From assembly GCA_948794795.1 (NCBI GenBank), contig CAQGLR010000013.1, forward strand, positions 1 to 64,000: a stretch of DNA of 64,000 bases. The letters are read 5' to 3'. The stretch's first letter is position 1. Every line of letters begins with the position of its first letter. The position numbers and the translations under genes were made by a program. Source of the DNA: an uncultured Lachnospiraceae bacterium. GTDB taxonomy: Bacteria; Bacillota; Clostridia; Lachnospirales; Lachnospiraceae. Shown one piece after another: positions 36,710-46,408 of this stretch. The notes under the pieces are model-generated. The model made no database searches. It saw nothing but the letters and a program-made list of their open reading frames with translations, and was not told the DNA's origin.

Positions 36710-37684
36710 TTACTGGCTCATTGTGAAAATGATTTCCTGGTTCTTCTGGGAGAATAATTCATCTCTGCGTATTATTGTGTATGAAACAGTTATATCTTTC
36801 ATTTTACGGAAATAATATTTAAGGCTTTCTGCCGTTTCTGTTAAACTTTTATAACCTGTACTAAATTCATCAGGTACTACCAGGCATCTTATAATACCTG
36901 TATCAAGATAATAAATTGCTTCTGTAGAATGGCCTATTCCATATACAAGTGCTCCATGTAAGTTATTAGCAGCTGAATACGCGCTTGCTGTTACCAGGCT
37001 CTGGTCATCAAGGGCAATTACAATATCAACCTTTGGTTGTTTATCTAATGTATTTTCTTCTGTTTCTTTGAAAGAACCAGAAATATTCCAGGATATTTTG
37101 GCATCTTTGTCTTTTAATACATCCTGGAATCCGTTTATTCTGTTAATAATATCTTCCTGGACAGAAGTTTCTGTAATAATTCCTAATGTTTTTCCAGTTA
37201 TATTTCCATTATAATCTTTTAATAATTCTTCTGCCAGGGATTTCCCCATAAGGTAATTGTCAGCCTCTGTAACTGGAAGTATAGATTCAGGTTTATTTTG
37301 GGATGCAGTAGTGCATATAAGCATTATTGGAATTTTATTTTCAATTTTTTTTAAAACTTTTTCAATATTATTATCTGGAACGGGTTTTATAATTAATGCG
37401 TCAGCTCCATTTTCAATTTCACGTTTTATTATATTGGTTTCTTCTTCAACGGACAGGATATTTCCTGTGCTGACAAAGGATATACCAATATCCTGGTCTT
37501 CTGCTGCCATTTGAAGTCCATATTTAAATGCTGTCCATTGGTTATCATCTGAATTTGGTACAATTACAGAAATTTTGTGTAAATCTTTTTTACTATTTTC
37601 CATAAGCATAATAAACGCCAGGGCAATAACCATTACAGCCATTATGGCTTCAATAGAAATAAATAGTTTTTTATTATTTTTCAT
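36710..37684 (-). CDS. Membrane-anchored sugar-binding protein, likely co-sensor
   Basis: 324 residues. One N-terminal membrane helix (about 8-28), no lipobox, then a complete LacI/RbsB-like periplasmic-binding domain. The organisation matches XylFII-type sensors, in which a tethered binding protein bound to sugar activates a LytS/YesM kinase. Here the YesM kinase gene is directly upstream, 11 bp away, and an MglB-like lipoprotein follows. Ligand unknown; a hexose such as galactose is inferred from the locus. Confidence 0.78.
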   Translation of the reverse strand: MKNNKKLFISIEAIMAVMVIALAFIMLMENSKKDLHKISVIVPNSDDNQWTAFKYGLQMAAEDQDIGISFVSTGNILSVEEETNIIKREIENGADALIIKPVPDNNIEKVLKKIENKIPIMLICTTASQNKPESILPVTEADNYLMGKSLAEELLKDYNGNITGKTLGIITETSVQEDIINRINGFQDVLKDKDAKISWNISGSFKETEENTLDKQPKVDIVIALDDQSLVTASAYSAANNLHGALVYGIGHSTEAIYYLDTGIIRCLVVPDEFSTGYKSLTETAESLKYYFRKMKDITVSYTIIRRDELFSQKNQEIIFTMSQ

Positions 37685-37695
37685 TTATAATTATC

Positions 37696-39540
37696 CTATA
37701 TTTTGTTACTAGTCATTTCTTCATTGCTAAATATATTTCCTTTTTCAAGAATTTTACTGTTTTCGTCTGTATAAGGTATTGCAGGGATGCATATTGAAAC
37801 AGTAGTTCCTTCATCTGGTTCACTTTCAATAGTAAGCCCGTATTGTTTGCCAAATAGAATCTGGATACGGTTATTGACATTGACAAGCCCTACACCTGAA
37901 CCATGTTTGTGTACATGGTTATTATCTGTGAGCAGGAGAAGTACTTCTTCTTCTGGTATCCCGGCACCATTATCTGAGACTGCCAGAATAATATTTTCAT
38001 CATCCTTTTTTCCTGAAACTGTTATTTCTCCACATTCATCCATATTATTTATTCCATAATTAACTGCATTTTCAAGTATTGGCTGCAGAACCAGTTTTAC
38101 AGTACAATAAGAGTATATTCCAGGTTCTATTTCAAACGTAATGGAAAATGAATTTTTATAGCGTATTTTCTGTATATTCATATAACTTTGTGCATGTTGT
38201 AGTTCATCTTTTATACTAATTATTGTGCGTCCTTTGGAAAGGCTTATACGGAAAAGCCTGGCAAGTTCAGAAATCATAAATACTGCCTCGTCATTACGTT
38301 CCCCTTCAATCATCCAGGTGATAGAGTCAAGGGCATTATAGAGAAAGTGTGGGTTAATCTGGCTCTGCAGTGCATCAAGTTCACTTTTTCTTCTTTCATT
38401 CTGTTCCATTATAATTTTTTGCATAAGCATATCAATCTGTTCATAAGATTGTTGTATTGAATATCCAAGACGCCTGATTTCGATAGAGCCGCCAATATAG
38501 ATTTCTGGTTTTTCACCTGCTTCATATTCCATAACAGAATCACTTAATTTTAAAATAGGACTTGATATCCTGACTGAAACAACACGGTTAATAACTGCCA
38601 GCATCATCGCCATTAAAAGGATAATCATAATAATAAAGTAGCGGGTATTAAACATGCCATGTGTAAATGTAGAATATGGAATTACTCCCACAAGTTTCCA
38701 GCCTGTATAGCTTATTGTGCTGACAATAAGTTTACGTTGTTCCCCGTTAAAAGTTTCATTATATACACCATCTTTGTAACTGGCAGCTTTTATACTATTT
38801 TCACTGGAAATTCCTTTGCTAATCTGTATTTGCCGCATATGGTATATTATTTGTCCATTTTTGTCACAAAGATAATAATACTGTCCGTTATTTGATGTAT
38901 TGATTTGTTTCATCATCCGTGAAATACTGGAATAATCCATATCAACAAGCAAAACACCAGTAGTAGGTACACCATTATTTGTAAGTTCTACAACACGGCT
39001 TAATGAAATAACCCAGTAGTAACGCAGGGAGGTATCATCAAACAGATTCTGTATATGCGGGGTGGAAAAGTGCATATTTTCCATTTTTTCCATAGCTTTT
39101 TTATACCAGTCCTGTTTTGTGACATCGGGGTCTTCTTTTTGTAATGCGACTGGTTCTGCCGCCATCAGGCTTCCATAGTTGTTATATATGGCAATGCTTC
39201 TTAAATTATCCCTGTTTGCTTCATATAAAAGATTCATTCCCTGTTTGATATTATCTTCTTTATTTGATAAATCACATTCTTTTATAACGTTGTAATAGAC
39301 AGCATCTGATATTTGTCTCATACTTACAAGATAATCTTCAAGACTTTCTACAGTCTGTTCCATAAGTTTTTGTGTGCTCTGTATTATTTCCTTCCTGGAT
39401 GAGGCAGAAAACCTTAAATATACTACAATTCCAAGAACTAACATAATGGAAACAGATATAGCAGAGAATGCAACCATAATTGTTGACTGCATTCCTGTTG
39501 GTTTAAATTTTTTTATATACTGTAAAAATTTATTTTTCAT
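37696..39540 (-). CDS. YesM-type sensor histidine kinase
   Basis: About 614 residues: a membrane span at 20-43, an extracellular dCache-like domain, a second span near 300, HAMP, and a His_kinase/HATPase module. The phosphoacceptor is H398 in NPHFLYNALDSI, the N-box is ILENAVNYGI and the G-boxes include DNGAGI and GVGL. The frame opens at 39633, but ATG 39540 overlaps the regulator's stop by 11 bp and avoids a 100-bp overlap. It signals to the YesN-like regulator encoded immediately upstream. Confidence 0.9.
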   Translation of the reverse strand: MKNKFLQYIKKFKPTGMQSTIMVAFSAISVSIMLVLGIVVYLRFSASSRKEIIQSTQKLMEQTVESLEDYLVSMRQISDAVYYNVIKECDLSNKEDNIKQGMNLLYEANRDNLRSIAIYNNYGSLMAAEPVALQKEDPDVTKQDWYKKAMEKMENMHFSTPHIQNLFDDTSLRYYWVISLSRVVELTNNGVPTTGVLLVDMDYSSISRMMKQINTSNNGQYYYLCDKNGQIIYHMRQIQISKGISSENSIKAASYKDGVYNETFNGEQRKLIVSTISYTGWKLVGVIPYSTFTHGMFNTRYFIIMIILLMAMMLAVINRVVSVRISSPILKLSDSVMEYEAGEKPEIYIGGSIEIRRLGYSIQQSYEQIDMLMQKIIMEQNERRKSELDALQSQINPHFLYNALDSITWMIEGERNDEAVFMISELARLFRISLSKGRTIISIKDELQHAQSYMNIQKIRYKNSFSITFEIEPGIYSYCTVKLVLQPILENAVNYGINNMDECGEITVSGKKDDENIILAVSDNGAGIPEEEVLLLLTDNNHVHKHGSGVGLVNVNNRIQILFGKQYGLTIESEPDEGTTVSICIPAIPYTDENSKILEKGNIFSNEEMTSNKI

Positions 39541-41140
39541 TTTCTGTATGCTCCGTTCTATATTTTGAAGGAGATACGCCAAAACGTCTTTTAAATACAT
39601 AACTAAAATAATTAGGGTCTGTGTAGCCAACATTTTTTGCTATTATATAGCTTTTCTCGTTTGTTTCAAGAAGCATACACGACGCCCTGTCCATTCTGTA
39701 ATCTGTTAAATAGGTTATAAATGAGTTACCAGTTTCTTTTTTAAATATTGTAGAAAAGTAGGAATTTGATACACCAAGCACATTGCAGATATTGTCAAGT
39801 GAAAGTTCTTCATCTGCATAATTATTATGAACATATTCCTTAGCTTTATCTACAAGGGATTGTGTTGATTTATTACGTGCAACAATTAATTTATCATGGC
39901 AGGAAAGGCTGATACCAGTAAGCCATTTCTGTAATGCATCAGGTTCTAAATCAAGAAGGCTGCCATACAACTTTTTGATGTCTGTTGAAAAATCTTCTAT
40001 GTCAATGTCATTATTAATTGAAAATTTGTATAATGTGCTTATCAGTTCCATAACATAAATATGGTGCTGGTGTAAAGATTTCTTTGGAAAAAGTGTATGG
40101 TCAAGATATTTGCCAACCGCTTTTATTACATCTTTTTCAGAACCTAGCCGTATTATTTTAAAAAGGTTAGATAGTTCCATGTCGTTTGAAGGACTGGGTT
40201 TATCTATTTTCTGTGGAACAATTTCTTTTATATTAATTGCCCTTGAAGCACCATAAATTACACGGTATGATACTGCTACCCTGGCACTTTTATAAGACTG
40301 TGACAATTCAAGTATATTGCTGCAGGCTTTACCAACTCCAATAGTTACAACAGCGCCAATAATACGCTTTGCATATTTACAGAACCTGTCACATTCATCT
40401 GTAAGTTCAGAAATCATGCTTTCGTTTTTTAGCTGTGGAATTAGAACTGTATTTCCAAGGTAAGAAAAACATTTTGCCTGCCATTTTTCTGCAAGACGTT
40501 CTTTTGCCTGTTTCTGGACAGAGGTGGATAAAAGTAAAGGGTTCATGTCTTGTGGAACTGGGTCTGAAGAGGTGTGTACGACAAGGCAGCAGAAAAATGG
40601 TCCAGGAAAAGAGAGCTGGTAATCAGAAAGATATTTTGGAATTTCGTGTTCATTAATTCTTCCTTCAATTAGTGAAGAATAGAAATCTGCTTGTAAAAGC
40701 GGCAGTGATTCCAAATAATATTTCTGTAATATTTCTACATTTCTTTTTTCGTTTATTTCCTGGTCAAGTTTTATCTTAAGTTGTGTAAATACATTAGTTA
40801 ATTCTATGGAATTAACGGGTTTTAGTATATATTCTTCAACTTCAAGATGTACAGCTTCTTTTGCATATTCAAATTCATCAAAGCCAGTGAAAAATAAAAT
40901 TTTGGTTGCTGGAAAACCAGCTTTAATATGGTTGGAAAGTTCTATGCCGTCCATATATGGCATTTTGATATCAGTCATAACAACATCAGGTTGTAATTCT
41001 TCTATCATTTCTAAAGCTTTTACTCCGTTATTAGCATATCCAATTACTGAGAAACCAAGTTCTTCCCAGTTAATTTTTTTGATAATTACTTGTATTACGT
41101 CTTCTTCGTCATCTGCCAGAAGTATTGTATATTTCTCCAT
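39530..41140 (-). CDS. YesN-type response regulator (REC + AraC HTH)
   Basis: About 536 residues. An N-terminal receiver (D9/D10 and phosphoacceptor D57 in DVVMTDIKMPYMDG) is followed by a long helical linker (about 130-430) and a C-terminal AraC-type double HTH (about 435-530, with GVSNSYFSTIFKKETGNSF and the PSKYR end). The frame opens at 41251, but GGAG lies just before ATG 41140, the standard REC start. It is probably the activator of mglBAC directly upstream on the same strand and of its own operon. Confidence 0.91.
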   Translation of the reverse strand: MEKYTILLADDEEDVIQVIIKKINWEELGFSVIGYANNGVKALEMIEELQPDVVMTDIKMPYMDGIELSNHIKAGFPATKILFFTGFDEFEYAKEAVHLEVEEYILKPVNSIELTNVFTQLKIKLDQEINEKRNVEILQKYYLESLPLLQADFYSSLIEGRINEHEIPKYLSDYQLSFPGPFFCCLVVHTSSDPVPQDMNPLLLSTSVQKQAKERLAEKWQAKCFSYLGNTVLIPQLKNESMISELTDECDRFCKYAKRIIGAVVTIGVGKACSNILELSQSYKSARVAVSYRVIYGASRAINIKEIVPQKIDKPSPSNDMELSNLFKIIRLGSEKDVIKAVGKYLDHTLFPKKSLHQHHIYVMELISTLYKFSINNDIDIEDFSTDIKKLYGSLLDLEPDALQKWLTGISLSCHDKLIVARNKSTQSLVDKAKEYVHNNYADEELSLDNICNVLGVSNSYFSTIFKKETGNSFITYLTDYRMDRASCMLLETNEKSYIIAKNVGYTDPNYFSYVFKRRFGVSPSKYRTEHTENEK

Positions 41141-41226
41141 ATTCCTATCTCCATATATATGAATTACTGGATTAGTTTTCATAATTATATCAAAACCATT
41201 GATAAAAGTAAATAAATGCATTATAT

Positions 41227-41268
41227 AAAAACAGCAGCCACTGTTTTTCACAGATAACTGCTGTTTTT
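41227..41268. terminator. Terminator between mglC and the YesN gene
   Basis: Arms AAAACAGCAG and CTGCTGTTTT around a 20-nt loop, T-rich on both sides. It ends the mglBAC transcript on the minus strand, so the YesN operon needs its own promoter in 41141-41226. Confidence 0.85.
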
Positions 41269-41358
41269 ATTATATAATTTTTAAATAGGTTTTCATATGC
41301 ATTTTAATAGGCTGTTTTAATTTATTACTTTTCATAAATGTCTGTTTATCTGTTGTTT

Positions 41359-43014
41359 TTATTTTTTTTGTACATATTTCAGACAGTCAAGTGTTACTGA
41401 TACAAGTATTATTATTCCTGAAAATACAAACTGCAGGTTTGTATCAATACCAAGTATGGTAAGTGAATAGGTAAGTGCTGTAAAAATAAATACACCTGCT
41501 ACTACACCTGAAATTTTACCAATACCACCAGTAAAAGATACACCTCCTACTACGCAGGCAGCGATTGCATCCATCTCCCAGCCTTGCCCATAAGTGGCAG
41601 AACCAGAACCAAACATTCTTGCGCATTCAAGCCATGAGCCAAATCCATAGAGAATACCTGCCAGGACAAATGCGCCAACTGTTACTTTGAATACAGAAAT
41701 ACCTGATACTGCTGCTGCTTCAGGGTTTCCGCCGACAGCATACAAGTTTTTGCCAAATGTTGTTTTATTCCAGATAAACCATACTATTGCTATTGCTGCT
41801 GCTGCCCAGAGAATAATTGTTGGGAAGCCGTTTATTTTTGGAATAATCATATTAGGGATTACTGGCTCAATAGCACCAAATGACACACCCTTTGTTGCAT
41901 ATGTAACAAGCCCGAAGATTACAAGCATGTTTGCCATAGTAGAGATAAATGGATGCATTTTAAATTTGGCAGTAAAGAAACCTGCAATGGCAGTAAAGAA
42001 TGTACATAAAATTATACACATAAGCAGTGCAAATACTATTCTTATTACTACAGGCAGGCCTGTAAAATCAAATACATGGCCAAAAACTGAGCCTGTATTA
42101 ATCCCCTGGTGCATAATTATAGTTGAGGTGGTTATGCCCATGCCAACCATACGTCCAATGGAAAGGTCTGTACCTGTAAGGAGAATTAATCCTGCAACAC
42201 CAAGGGCAAGAAACATTCTTGGTGAAGCCTGCTGCAGAATATTTAAAACATTGTTATAAGTAAGCAGTGGTGAACCTTTTATAATTGGGGTTATTATACA
42301 CAACATAATAAATATAAGGATTATAGCAATATACAAGCCGTTCTGGAGTAAAAATGTCCGGCGGTTAAATGTATATTTATAATTTTCCCATTTTTGTGCC
42401 CTTGCTTCTACAAATGTAAACTTTGACATACGGAGCAAGTCAAGAAGATGGTATTTATAAGTATATGCTGCATGTTTTTTGTCTTTTATCTGCTGCAGGT
42501 CTTTCTCAAGCACCATTTTGGCGTCAAAAAGCCGGTTTTTATAAACATAGTTTTCATCTTTTATTTCCTGGTGGTTGGAAAGTTTTGAAATATTTTCCTG
42601 GTGTTCTTGTTTAAGTTTTGCAACTTTTGCCTGGTACTTATCTTTTACTTCTTCTTTTGCGGAAACACAGTTTTCTTTTACAGGCTGGTAATAGTCTTTA
42701 TCAAAGTGCATTTTTAAATAAGACTCAGCATCAGATATTAATTTTGACACTTCATCTTTGTTTTTAGACTCAACTGCCTTTGCTTTTTCAAGCGCTGCCA
42801 TGTCTTCTGCAATCTTTTTATCTTTCTCTCCTTTTGAAAGAGTACGGTCTTTTTTTGTTGTGCTAATATTATTTTGAAGAAAGATAATCCTGTCTGTCCC
42901 TTCTGCCCTGAGATTGTCAATTTTTGACTGGATTTTCCCTATATAATCATCTATTGGCTTGCGCAGCTGCATTTCTTGTTTATCTGTAAGAATTGTACTG
43001 TTTTTATTATCCAT
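41359..43014 (-). CDS. mglC: Galactose/methyl-galactoside ABC permease with long N-terminal coiled coil
   Basis: 551 residues. The permease domain (about residue 218 onward) follows MglC with about eight to ten membrane spans, including ALGVAGLILLTGTDLSIGR and AACVVGGVSFTGGIG. The first 215 residues have no membrane span: they are highly charged, Lys/Glu-rich and predicted coiled coil, and absent from E. coli MglC (336 residues). They should lie on the cytoplasmic side, near the MglA ATPase. Third gene of mglB-mglA-mglC, 17 bp after mglA. Confidence 0.9.
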   Translation of the reverse strand: MDNKNSTILTDKQEMQLRKPIDDYIGKIQSKIDNLRAEGTDRIIFLQNNISTTKKDRTLSKGEKDKKIAEDMAALEKAKAVESKNKDEVSKLISDAESYLKMHFDKDYYQPVKENCVSAKEEVKDKYQAKVAKLKQEHQENISKLSNHQEIKDENYVYKNRLFDAKMVLEKDLQQIKDKKHAAYTYKYHLLDLLRMSKFTFVEARAQKWENYKYTFNRRTFLLQNGLYIAIILIFIMLCIITPIIKGSPLLTYNNVLNILQQASPRMFLALGVAGLILLTGTDLSIGRMVGMGITTSTIIMHQGINTGSVFGHVFDFTGLPVVIRIVFALLMCIILCTFFTAIAGFFTAKFKMHPFISTMANMLVIFGLVTYATKGVSFGAIEPVIPNMIIPKINGFPTIILWAAAAIAIVWFIWNKTTFGKNLYAVGGNPEAAAVSGISVFKVTVGAFVLAGILYGFGSWLECARMFGSGSATYGQGWEMDAIAACVVGGVSFTGGIGKISGVVAGVFIFTALTYSLTILGIDTNLQFVFSGIIILVSVTLDCLKYVQKK

Positions 43015-43031
43015 CTTTATTCATCTCCCTT

Positions 43032-44540
43032 TTATAGGTATTTTGCACTAAGTCTTAAAAGCTCTTCCTGGTCTGTTTCTTTTGTGTTGACAATTCCAGA
43101 AAGATGTCCGTTTGACATAACGCCGATGCGGTTTGTAATTCCAAGAATTTCTGGCATTTCGGAAGAAACAACAATAATTGTTTTCCCTTGTTTCGCCATA
43201 TTGATAATTAATTCATAGATTTCATATTTTGCACCAACATCTATTCCTCGTGTAGGCTCATCCATCATAAATACTTTTGGATTACGTTCCAGCCATTTTC
43301 CTATAATAACTTTCTGCTGGTTGCCGCCAGAAAGGCTTGAAATCATATCTTCCGGACCCATACATTTTGTATGCATAATTTTGATTTCTTTTGCCGTTGC
43401 TTTAACCATTTTAGAATCAGAAAGTACCATACCAGATTTGTACTGGTCTAAATTCGCAATTGTAGTATTAAAAGTAAGGTCAGCCTTTAAAAAGAGCCCA
43501 TTTGCCTTACGTTCCTCAGTGACCATCGCAAAACCATTATCCATTGCGTCCTTCGGGCCATTAAAATTCATAAGGTGGTTATTAAAATAAACACGCCCTG
43601 CTGCTCTTGTACGTACGCCAAAAATAGTTTCTAAAAGTTCTGTACGCCCAGCACCAACCAGCCCATATAATCCAAAGATTTCCCCTTCTTTTACATCAAA
43701 TGTGATATCCTGTAAATATGGTTCAAATTTTGTAGACAAATGCTGTATAGATAAAATAGTATCTTTTGGTATATTGTCAACTGGAGGGAAACGGTTTTCG
43801 AGAGAACGGCCAACCATGGCAGCTATTAATTCATTCATATTTGTATCTTTGCTGCTTTTTGTCATAACAAGGTTGCCATCACGCAGAACAGATATTTCGT
43901 CGCATATTTCAAATATTTCATCCATTTTATGTGAAATATAAATAAGGGAAATACCTTGTTCTTTTAACATTCTCATCATTTCAAAAAGTTTATCTACTTC
44001 CTGCACTGTAAGTGAAGAAGTTGGTTCATCAAGAACAATTACTTTTGAATTATAAGAAATTGCCTTGGCAATTTCGCACATCTGTCTTTGTGATACAGAC
44101 ATATTACGCATAGGCTGGGTAAGGTTCACAGTCATTCCTAGCTTTCTGAAAAGTTCGGAAGCTTCTTTTTTCATTCTGCCTTCATCAATTATGCCAAGAG
44201 AATTGACAGGATAGCGTCCAAGGAATAAATTATCCATTACATTTCTTTCAAGACATTGGTTTAATTCCTGGTGAACCATTGCAATACCATTTTCAAGGGC
44301 ATCTTTTGGTCCAGAGAAGCTTACTTCTTTGCCATCAAGGAAGATATTACCTTCATCTTTCTGGTATGTGCCAAAAAGGCACTTCATCATTGTTGATTTG
44401 CCAGCCCCGTTCTCACCCATAAGACCCATAACCGTTCCTCGTTTCAAATCCAGGTTTATGTGGTCAAGAACCCTGTTACGGCCAAAGGACTTGCTCATGC
44501 CACGTATTGATAAAACAATATTATTTTTATTATTTTCCAT
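43032..44540 (-). CDS. mglA: Galactose/methyl-galactoside ABC ATP-binding protein
   Basis: 502 residues with two ABC ATPase halves, as in sugar-importer ATPases. The N half has canonical Walker A (GENGAGKSTM) and Walker B (VIVLDEPTSSL). The C half has a degenerate A-loop/Walker A (GLVGAGRTEL) but keeps SGGNQQKV and MMDEPTRGID. It powers hexose uptake through MglC. It lies 131 bp after mglB with a GC-rich hairpin in that gap, and 17 bp before mglC. Confidence 0.94.
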   Translation of the reverse strand: MENNKNNIVLSIRGMSKSFGRNRVLDHINLDLKRGTVMGLMGENGAGKSTMMKCLFGTYQKDEGNIFLDGKEVSFSGPKDALENGIAMVHQELNQCLERNVMDNLFLGRYPVNSLGIIDEGRMKKEASELFRKLGMTVNLTQPMRNMSVSQRQMCEIAKAISYNSKVIVLDEPTSSLTVQEVDKLFEMMRMLKEQGISLIYISHKMDEIFEICDEISVLRDGNLVMTKSSKDTNMNELIAAMVGRSLENRFPPVDNIPKDTILSIQHLSTKFEPYLQDITFDVKEGEIFGLYGLVGAGRTELLETIFGVRTRAAGRVYFNNHLMNFNGPKDAMDNGFAMVTEERKANGLFLKADLTFNTTIANLDQYKSGMVLSDSKMVKATAKEIKIMHTKCMGPEDMISSLSGGNQQKVIIGKWLERNPKVFMMDEPTRGIDVGAKYEIYELIINMAKQGKTIIVVSSEMPEILGITNRIGVMSNGHLSGIVNTKETDQEELLRLSAKYL

Positions 44541-44573
44541 TATTTTTACTCCTGTATATTGATATGTATAAGT

Positions 44574-44629
44574 ACCAGGGCGTGCCTGTAAACGGTCTTT
44601 ATAAAATATGTTTCAGGCCCCGCCCTGGT
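44574..44629 (-). other. Intercistronic GC-rich hairpin between mglB and mglA
   Basis: Outer arms ACCAGGGCG and CGCCCTGGT, inner arms CCTG/CAGG. No T run follows. Comparable structures in binding-protein operons stabilise the mglB part of the mRNA and so raise the binding protein over the permease parts. That role here is inferred. Confidence 0.65.
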
Positions 44630-44671
44630 TCAACGGTTACAATGTTATCTTATTTTAATAGTTATTATAAA

Positions 44672-45964
44672 TTACTGGTTAAGTAAAGCTGTATAAGAAG
44701 CAGCATTATCTGTTTTAACCATATTAATAGCAAATGCATCATACTGGCTTGGATTTCCAAGGCGGTTTGTTATATTTGACTCTGTCTGCCCGTCACCGCC
44801 GATGTAATCTACTTCCAGGTTAAGAAGGTCATCATAATTCTGGAGAAGAGGCTGGTATGTTGAGCTTAAGAAGTTATCAGAAGCATTATATATGTTCAGC
44901 CATACTTTCTTTGAGGCATGTGAACCTTTATCAAGCTGTTTTGATACAGGTTCATAAACCTTTGTAGAATCTGTGAAGTCCTGGTAGTTTTCGGAAGTAA
45001 CTGCAACGTTTAATGCATAATATGAACGGTGTTCTGAATCAAATACATATACATCATCACTTAATACATTGCCTGCATCATCTGCTGTACCAATACCTGT
45101 ATCAATATCTGCCCCGTCAAGTGCATTGCGTAGAACACGGAGTGTAAGGTATGCCTGTACGTCTGCATGCTGGCTGATAGTTCCGCCATATCCGTCTGCA
45201 ATAGCTGCAACTGCATCATTGTTTGCATCATATCCAAATGTAGGTACTTTATTATCTTTTGACCATGCATTGAACATTGACATTCCCATTCCATCGTTAT
45301 TTGATACTACTATATCAATACTGTCACCAAATGATGATGACCATGTGCCTATTGCGTTACCAGCTGTAGCTGCATCCCATGTAGCACCAGCAGAGTTTTT
45401 CATTTCCTGTGAAGCAAGTTCACGTACTACATATTTCTTTCCGCCAGCTTCGATTTCACCATCTTTTACAGCAGAAGCGGAACCATCTGTATTAGTACCA
45501 ACTGGGTCACTGTTGGTATCACCATCTTTCTCAACTCCTGTACCAAGTGCCTTACGTACACCTCTTGTACGTGCAATGGAATCATTGTGTCCAATATCAC
45601 CAATAGCAAGGACATAACCGATTACACCATCACCGTTGCGGTCGATTTTGTCAATGTTATTTTTAATATAATCACTAACCATTGTACCCTGGAGTTCTGC
45701 ACCTTGGTTTGCATCAAAACCTACATAATATGTGTCATCATTATATGAAAGTGCAGTCATGTCAAGTTCACCTGTAGAACTGTTAGATGGCTGGCGGTTA
45801 AACCATACTAAAGGTTTATCTTTATTTGCCACCTCTGATGATGAGCCTTTTTTGTCTGATGAGCCTGAGTTGCCTGATGAACTATTATCAGGATTAGAAC
45901 CACATGCTGCCAGTGAAAGGCTAAGAACTGTTACCATTGCCATTGAAATAATTTTTTTCTTCAT
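44672..45964 (-). CDS. mglB: Galactose/glucose-binding lipoprotein
   Basis: About 430 residues. A lipoprotein signal (SLSLAACG, Cys about 22) is followed by a Ser/Gly-rich linker and a periplasmic-binding domain. An EF-hand-like DRNGDGVIG calcium loop is present. It is longer than E. coli MglB because of a Gly/Asp/Ser-rich insertion in the first third. The frame opens at 46069, but GGGAG lies before ATG 45964, and the earlier region is not a signal peptide. First gene of mglBAC; a TATAAT -10 is at 46036-46031 on the minus strand with no clear -35, as expected for an activator-dependent promoter. Confidence 0.93.
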   Translation of the reverse strand: MKKKIISMAMVTVLSLSLAACGSNPDNSSSGNSGSSDKKGSSSEVANKDKPLVWFNRQPSNSSTGELDMTALSYNDDTYYVGFDANQGAELQGTMVSDYIKNNIDKIDRNGDGVIGYVLAIGDIGHNDSIARTRGVRKALGTGVEKDGDTNSDPVGTNTDGSASAVKDGEIEAGGKKYVVRELASQEMKNSAGATWDAATAGNAIGTWSSSFGDSIDIVVSNNDGMGMSMFNAWSKDNKVPTFGYDANNDAVAAIADGYGGTISQHADVQAYLTLRVLRNALDGADIDTGIGTADDAGNVLSDDVYVFDSEHRSYYALNVAVTSENYQDFTDSTKVYEPVSKQLDKGSHASKKVWLNIYNASDNFLSSTYQPLLQNYDDLLNLEVDYIGGDGQTESNITNRLGNPSQYDAFAINMVKTDNAASYTALLNQ

Positions 45965-46225
45965 ACTCATTTCTCCCTTCTCTTTTACACTTTGTACGTG
46001 CTCTTTGTTGATATTGACAGTATATCCGGTATTATAAGAATAAAATATAGAATATTTTTTGCTTGTCATTGAAAATTTTAAGGTTTTTATTGGTAATATA
46101 TAACAATAAGTTGTAAAAAACAGATATTTTTATAGGTTGGTTTTATATATTGCTTATACAGAATTAAAAAATATACAATATGGATATACTGGAACTGTAC
46201 CAATGTGGCTGGTATTATGACAGAA

Positions 46226-46335
46226 TAAGAAAAAAAGATGCTGTCACAATAAGAATGAAGAATACAAGATATAGTATTTTGATAAAATGAAATTCCTATA
46301 ACTTGTATGGTGTTTTCTTAATGCGGCAGCCTCAT
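46226..46335 (-). terminator. Large imperfect hairpin with T run, terminator of the blaI-blaR1 operon
   Basis: Two about 40-bp arms (46238-46274 and 46297-46335, sharing TACAAG/CTTGTA and TAAGAA/TTCTTA blocks) are followed on the minus strand by TTTTTTTTCTT. It may be derived from a MITE-like inverted repeat. The 46070-46408 gap otherwise holds only AT-rich DNA and the mglB promoter. Confidence 0.65.
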
Positions 46336-46408
46336 ATTTTCAGGAATTAAAAATCCCTAAGTGAGTTGTCTTTTCTTTTCCCAATCCTGCATTAATATAA
46401 ATATTAAT

